Below are positions 32,808 through 33,879 of a DNA stretch of 33,879 bases, one piece after another. A program made the position numbers and the translations under genes. Source of the DNA: JAYSFC01 sp041913505 (GTDB lineage: Bacteria > Pseudomonadota > Gammaproteobacteria > Burkholderiales > Burkholderiaceae_C); NCBI GenBank assembly GCA_041913505.1, contig JAYSFC010000028.1:1-33879 (forward strand), given 5' to 3'. Every line of letters starts with the position of its first letter. Positions within the stretch are counted from its first letter, which is position 1. The notes below the pieces were generated by a model. The model made no database searches, had not been told where the DNA came from, and saw only the letters and a list, made by a program, of their open reading frames with translations.

Positions 32808-32822
32808 AAGAGAGTTTCCGGT

Positions 32823-33879
32823 TTGCCCCCCGCCCATTCCGTCCTGCAGGACGTCTTCGGCTACGAGCAGTTCCGTGGTCCGCAAGAAGCCATCGTCCAG
32901 CACGTGATCGCCGGCGGCGACGCGCTCGTGCTCATGCCCACGGGCGGCGGCAAGAGCCTGTGCTACCAGGTGCCGGCCATCGTGCGCCACGATGCGGGCC
33001 AGGGCGTGGCCATCGTCGTGTCGCCACTCATCGCGCTCATGCACGACCAGGTGGGCGCGCTGCACGAAGCCGGGGTGAACGCGGCCTTCCTCAATTCCAC
33101 GCTCGACTGGCAGCAGACCCTGGACGTGGAGCGGCGCCTGGCCCGCGGCGAGATCACCCTGCTGTACGCCGCGCCCGAGCGCGTGACCACCGAGCGCTTC
33201 CTCGATCTGCTGGACGGCCTGCACCAGCGCGGGCAGCTCTCGCTGTTCGCGATCGACGAGGCGCACTGCGTGAGCCAGTGGGGCCACGACTTCAGGCCCG
33301 AGTACCGCGCGCTCTCCGTGCTGCACGAGCGCTATGCCAGCGTGCCGCGCATCGCGCTCACGGCCACGGCCGACGCGCTCACGCGCGCCGACATCGTGGA
33401 GCGGCTGCAGCTGCAGGAGGCGCGGCAGTTCGTCAGCAGTTTCGACCGGCCCAACATCCGCTACACCATCGTCGAGAAGAAGGAGCCGCTCACGCAGCTG
33501 CTGCGCTTCATCGAGCGCGAACACCCCGAGGACGCGGGCGTCGTCTACTGCCAGTCGCGCAAGCGTGTGGAGGAGCTCGCGGCCGCGCTGGTCGATGCGG
33601 GGCTCAAGTCCCTGCCCTACCACGCGGGCCTGCCGCCCGAGGTGCGCCAGCAGAACCAGGACCGCTTCCTGCGCGAGGAGGGCATCGTGATGGTGGCCAC
33701 CATCGCGTTCGGCATGGGCATCGACAAGCCCGACGTGCGTTTCGTCGCCCACGTGGACATGCCCAAGAACATCGAGGGCTACTACCAGGAGACGGGCCGC
33801 GCGGGCCGCGACGGCCTGGCCGCTGATGCCTGGATGGCCTACGGCCTGCAGGACGTGGTGAACCAGCGCCGCATGATCG
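32823..33879 (+). CDS. recQ: ATP-dependent DNA helicase RecQ, partial
   Basis: RecQ-type 3'-5' DNA helicase, first 352 codons; the remainder (RQC and HRDC domains) lies beyond the window. The Q-motif FGYEQFRGPQ is at 12-21, Walker A PTGGGKS (39-45), the DEAH box (145-148) with CVSQWGHDFRPEY, which is the RecQ aromatic-rich loop, and motif VI YYQETGRAGRDG near the end. No ATG is found at a suitable place; TTG at 32823 (PPAHSVLQDVFGY) gives the normal start length and has a purine-rich AAGAGAG upstream. An in-frame TTG at 32715 is less likely. The family call is certain; the start is not. Confidence 0.93.
   Translation, partial: MPPAHSVLQDVFGYEQFRGPQEAIVQHVIAGGDALVLMPTGGGKSLCYQVPAIVRHDAGQGVAIVVSPLIALMHDQVGALHEAGVNAAFLNSTLDWQQTLDVERRLARGEITLLYAAPERVTTERFLDLLDGLHQRGQLSLFAIDEAHCVSQWGHDFRPEYRALSVLHERYASVPRIALTATADALTRADIVERLQLQEARQFVSSFDRPNIRYTIVEKKEPLTQLLRFIEREHPEDAGVVYCQSRKRVEELAAALVDAGLKSLPYHAGLPPEVRQQNQDRFLREEGIVMVATIAFGMGIDKPDVRFVAHVDMPKNIEGYYQETGRAGRDGLAADAWMAYGLQDVVNQRRMI

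Larger units (their letters stand above)
32552..32822. other. Divergent intergenic region, Bug operon / recQ
   Basis: 271 bases. It contains a 6-bp dyad GTCCAA (32631-32636) and TTGGAC (32645-32650) around an AT-rich 8-base centre, and the repeat copy at 32775-32807. The remainder is GC-rich with no gene that I can support. Confidence 0.5.

Noticed and set aside
31392..33752. 786-codon minus-strand open frame crossing Bug and recQ
   Set aside because: Overlaps two well-supported genes in another frame or strand, and its composition is shadow-like.

Overview
The window is high-GC, gene-dense bacterial chromosome, most likely from a betaproteobacterium of the Comamonadaceae (Acidovorax/Paracidovorax/Delftia-like). 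This inference rests on three things: the abundance of Bug-type (TctC-like) periplasmic binding proteins, a stand-alone homocysteine-methyltransferase half of MetH, and short intergenic palindromes of a style I associate with that family. No tRNA, rRNA, CRISPR array, insertion sequence or phage gene was seen. Both ends cut through genes: an acyl-CoA dehydrogenase at the left and recQ at the right.

Region 1 (1-7.4 kb) is a beta-oxidation-like set. On the minus strand are a FAS1-like hotdog dehydratase and an acyl-CoA dehydrogenase. Divergently on the plus strand lie an SDR and a MaoC hydratase, which match the dehydrogenase and hydratase-2 parts of eukaryotic multifunctional enzyme 2, then an enoyl-CoA hydratase/isomerase, an acetyl-CoA hydrolase/CoA-transferase homologue and a thiolase. 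Together they could oxidise an acyl-CoA through (3R)-hydroxyacyl-CoA intermediates to acetyl-CoA; the substrate is unknown. Region 2 (7.4-11.8 kb) is a LysR regulator divergent from CaiB CoA-transferase, a zinc-free MDR oxidoreductase and a Bug protein, with a clear LysR-type dyad between them. Region 3 (12-15.5 kb) is Bug, acyl-CoA ligase, Bug.

Region 4 (15.6-20.9 kb) is a minus-strand operon Bug, MlrC-like M81 metallopeptidase, TauE/SafE permease, Bug, with a divergent LysR gene. It looks like a self-contained capture, import and hydrolysis unit. Region 5 (21-24.2 kb) is a tight operon of a DUF35 zinc-ribbon/OB protein, a thiolase-fold protein without the usual nucleophilic cysteine, an acyl-CoA dehydrogenase and a PaaI-type thioesterase. 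Region 6 (24.3-26.6 kb) is LysR divergent from a second CaiB protein. Region 7 (26.6-32.6 kb, minus strand) runs Bug, CaiB, cupin, acyl-CoA dehydrogenase, LysR, then the homocysteine-binding half of methionine synthase. recQ begins at the right edge.

The overall picture is a catabolic island of repeated solute-capture plus CoA-activation plus beta-oxidation modules, each with its own LysR regulator. There are six Bug proteins but no TctA/TctB membrane partners in view. Two families of intergenic palindromic repeats are scattered at gene junctions.
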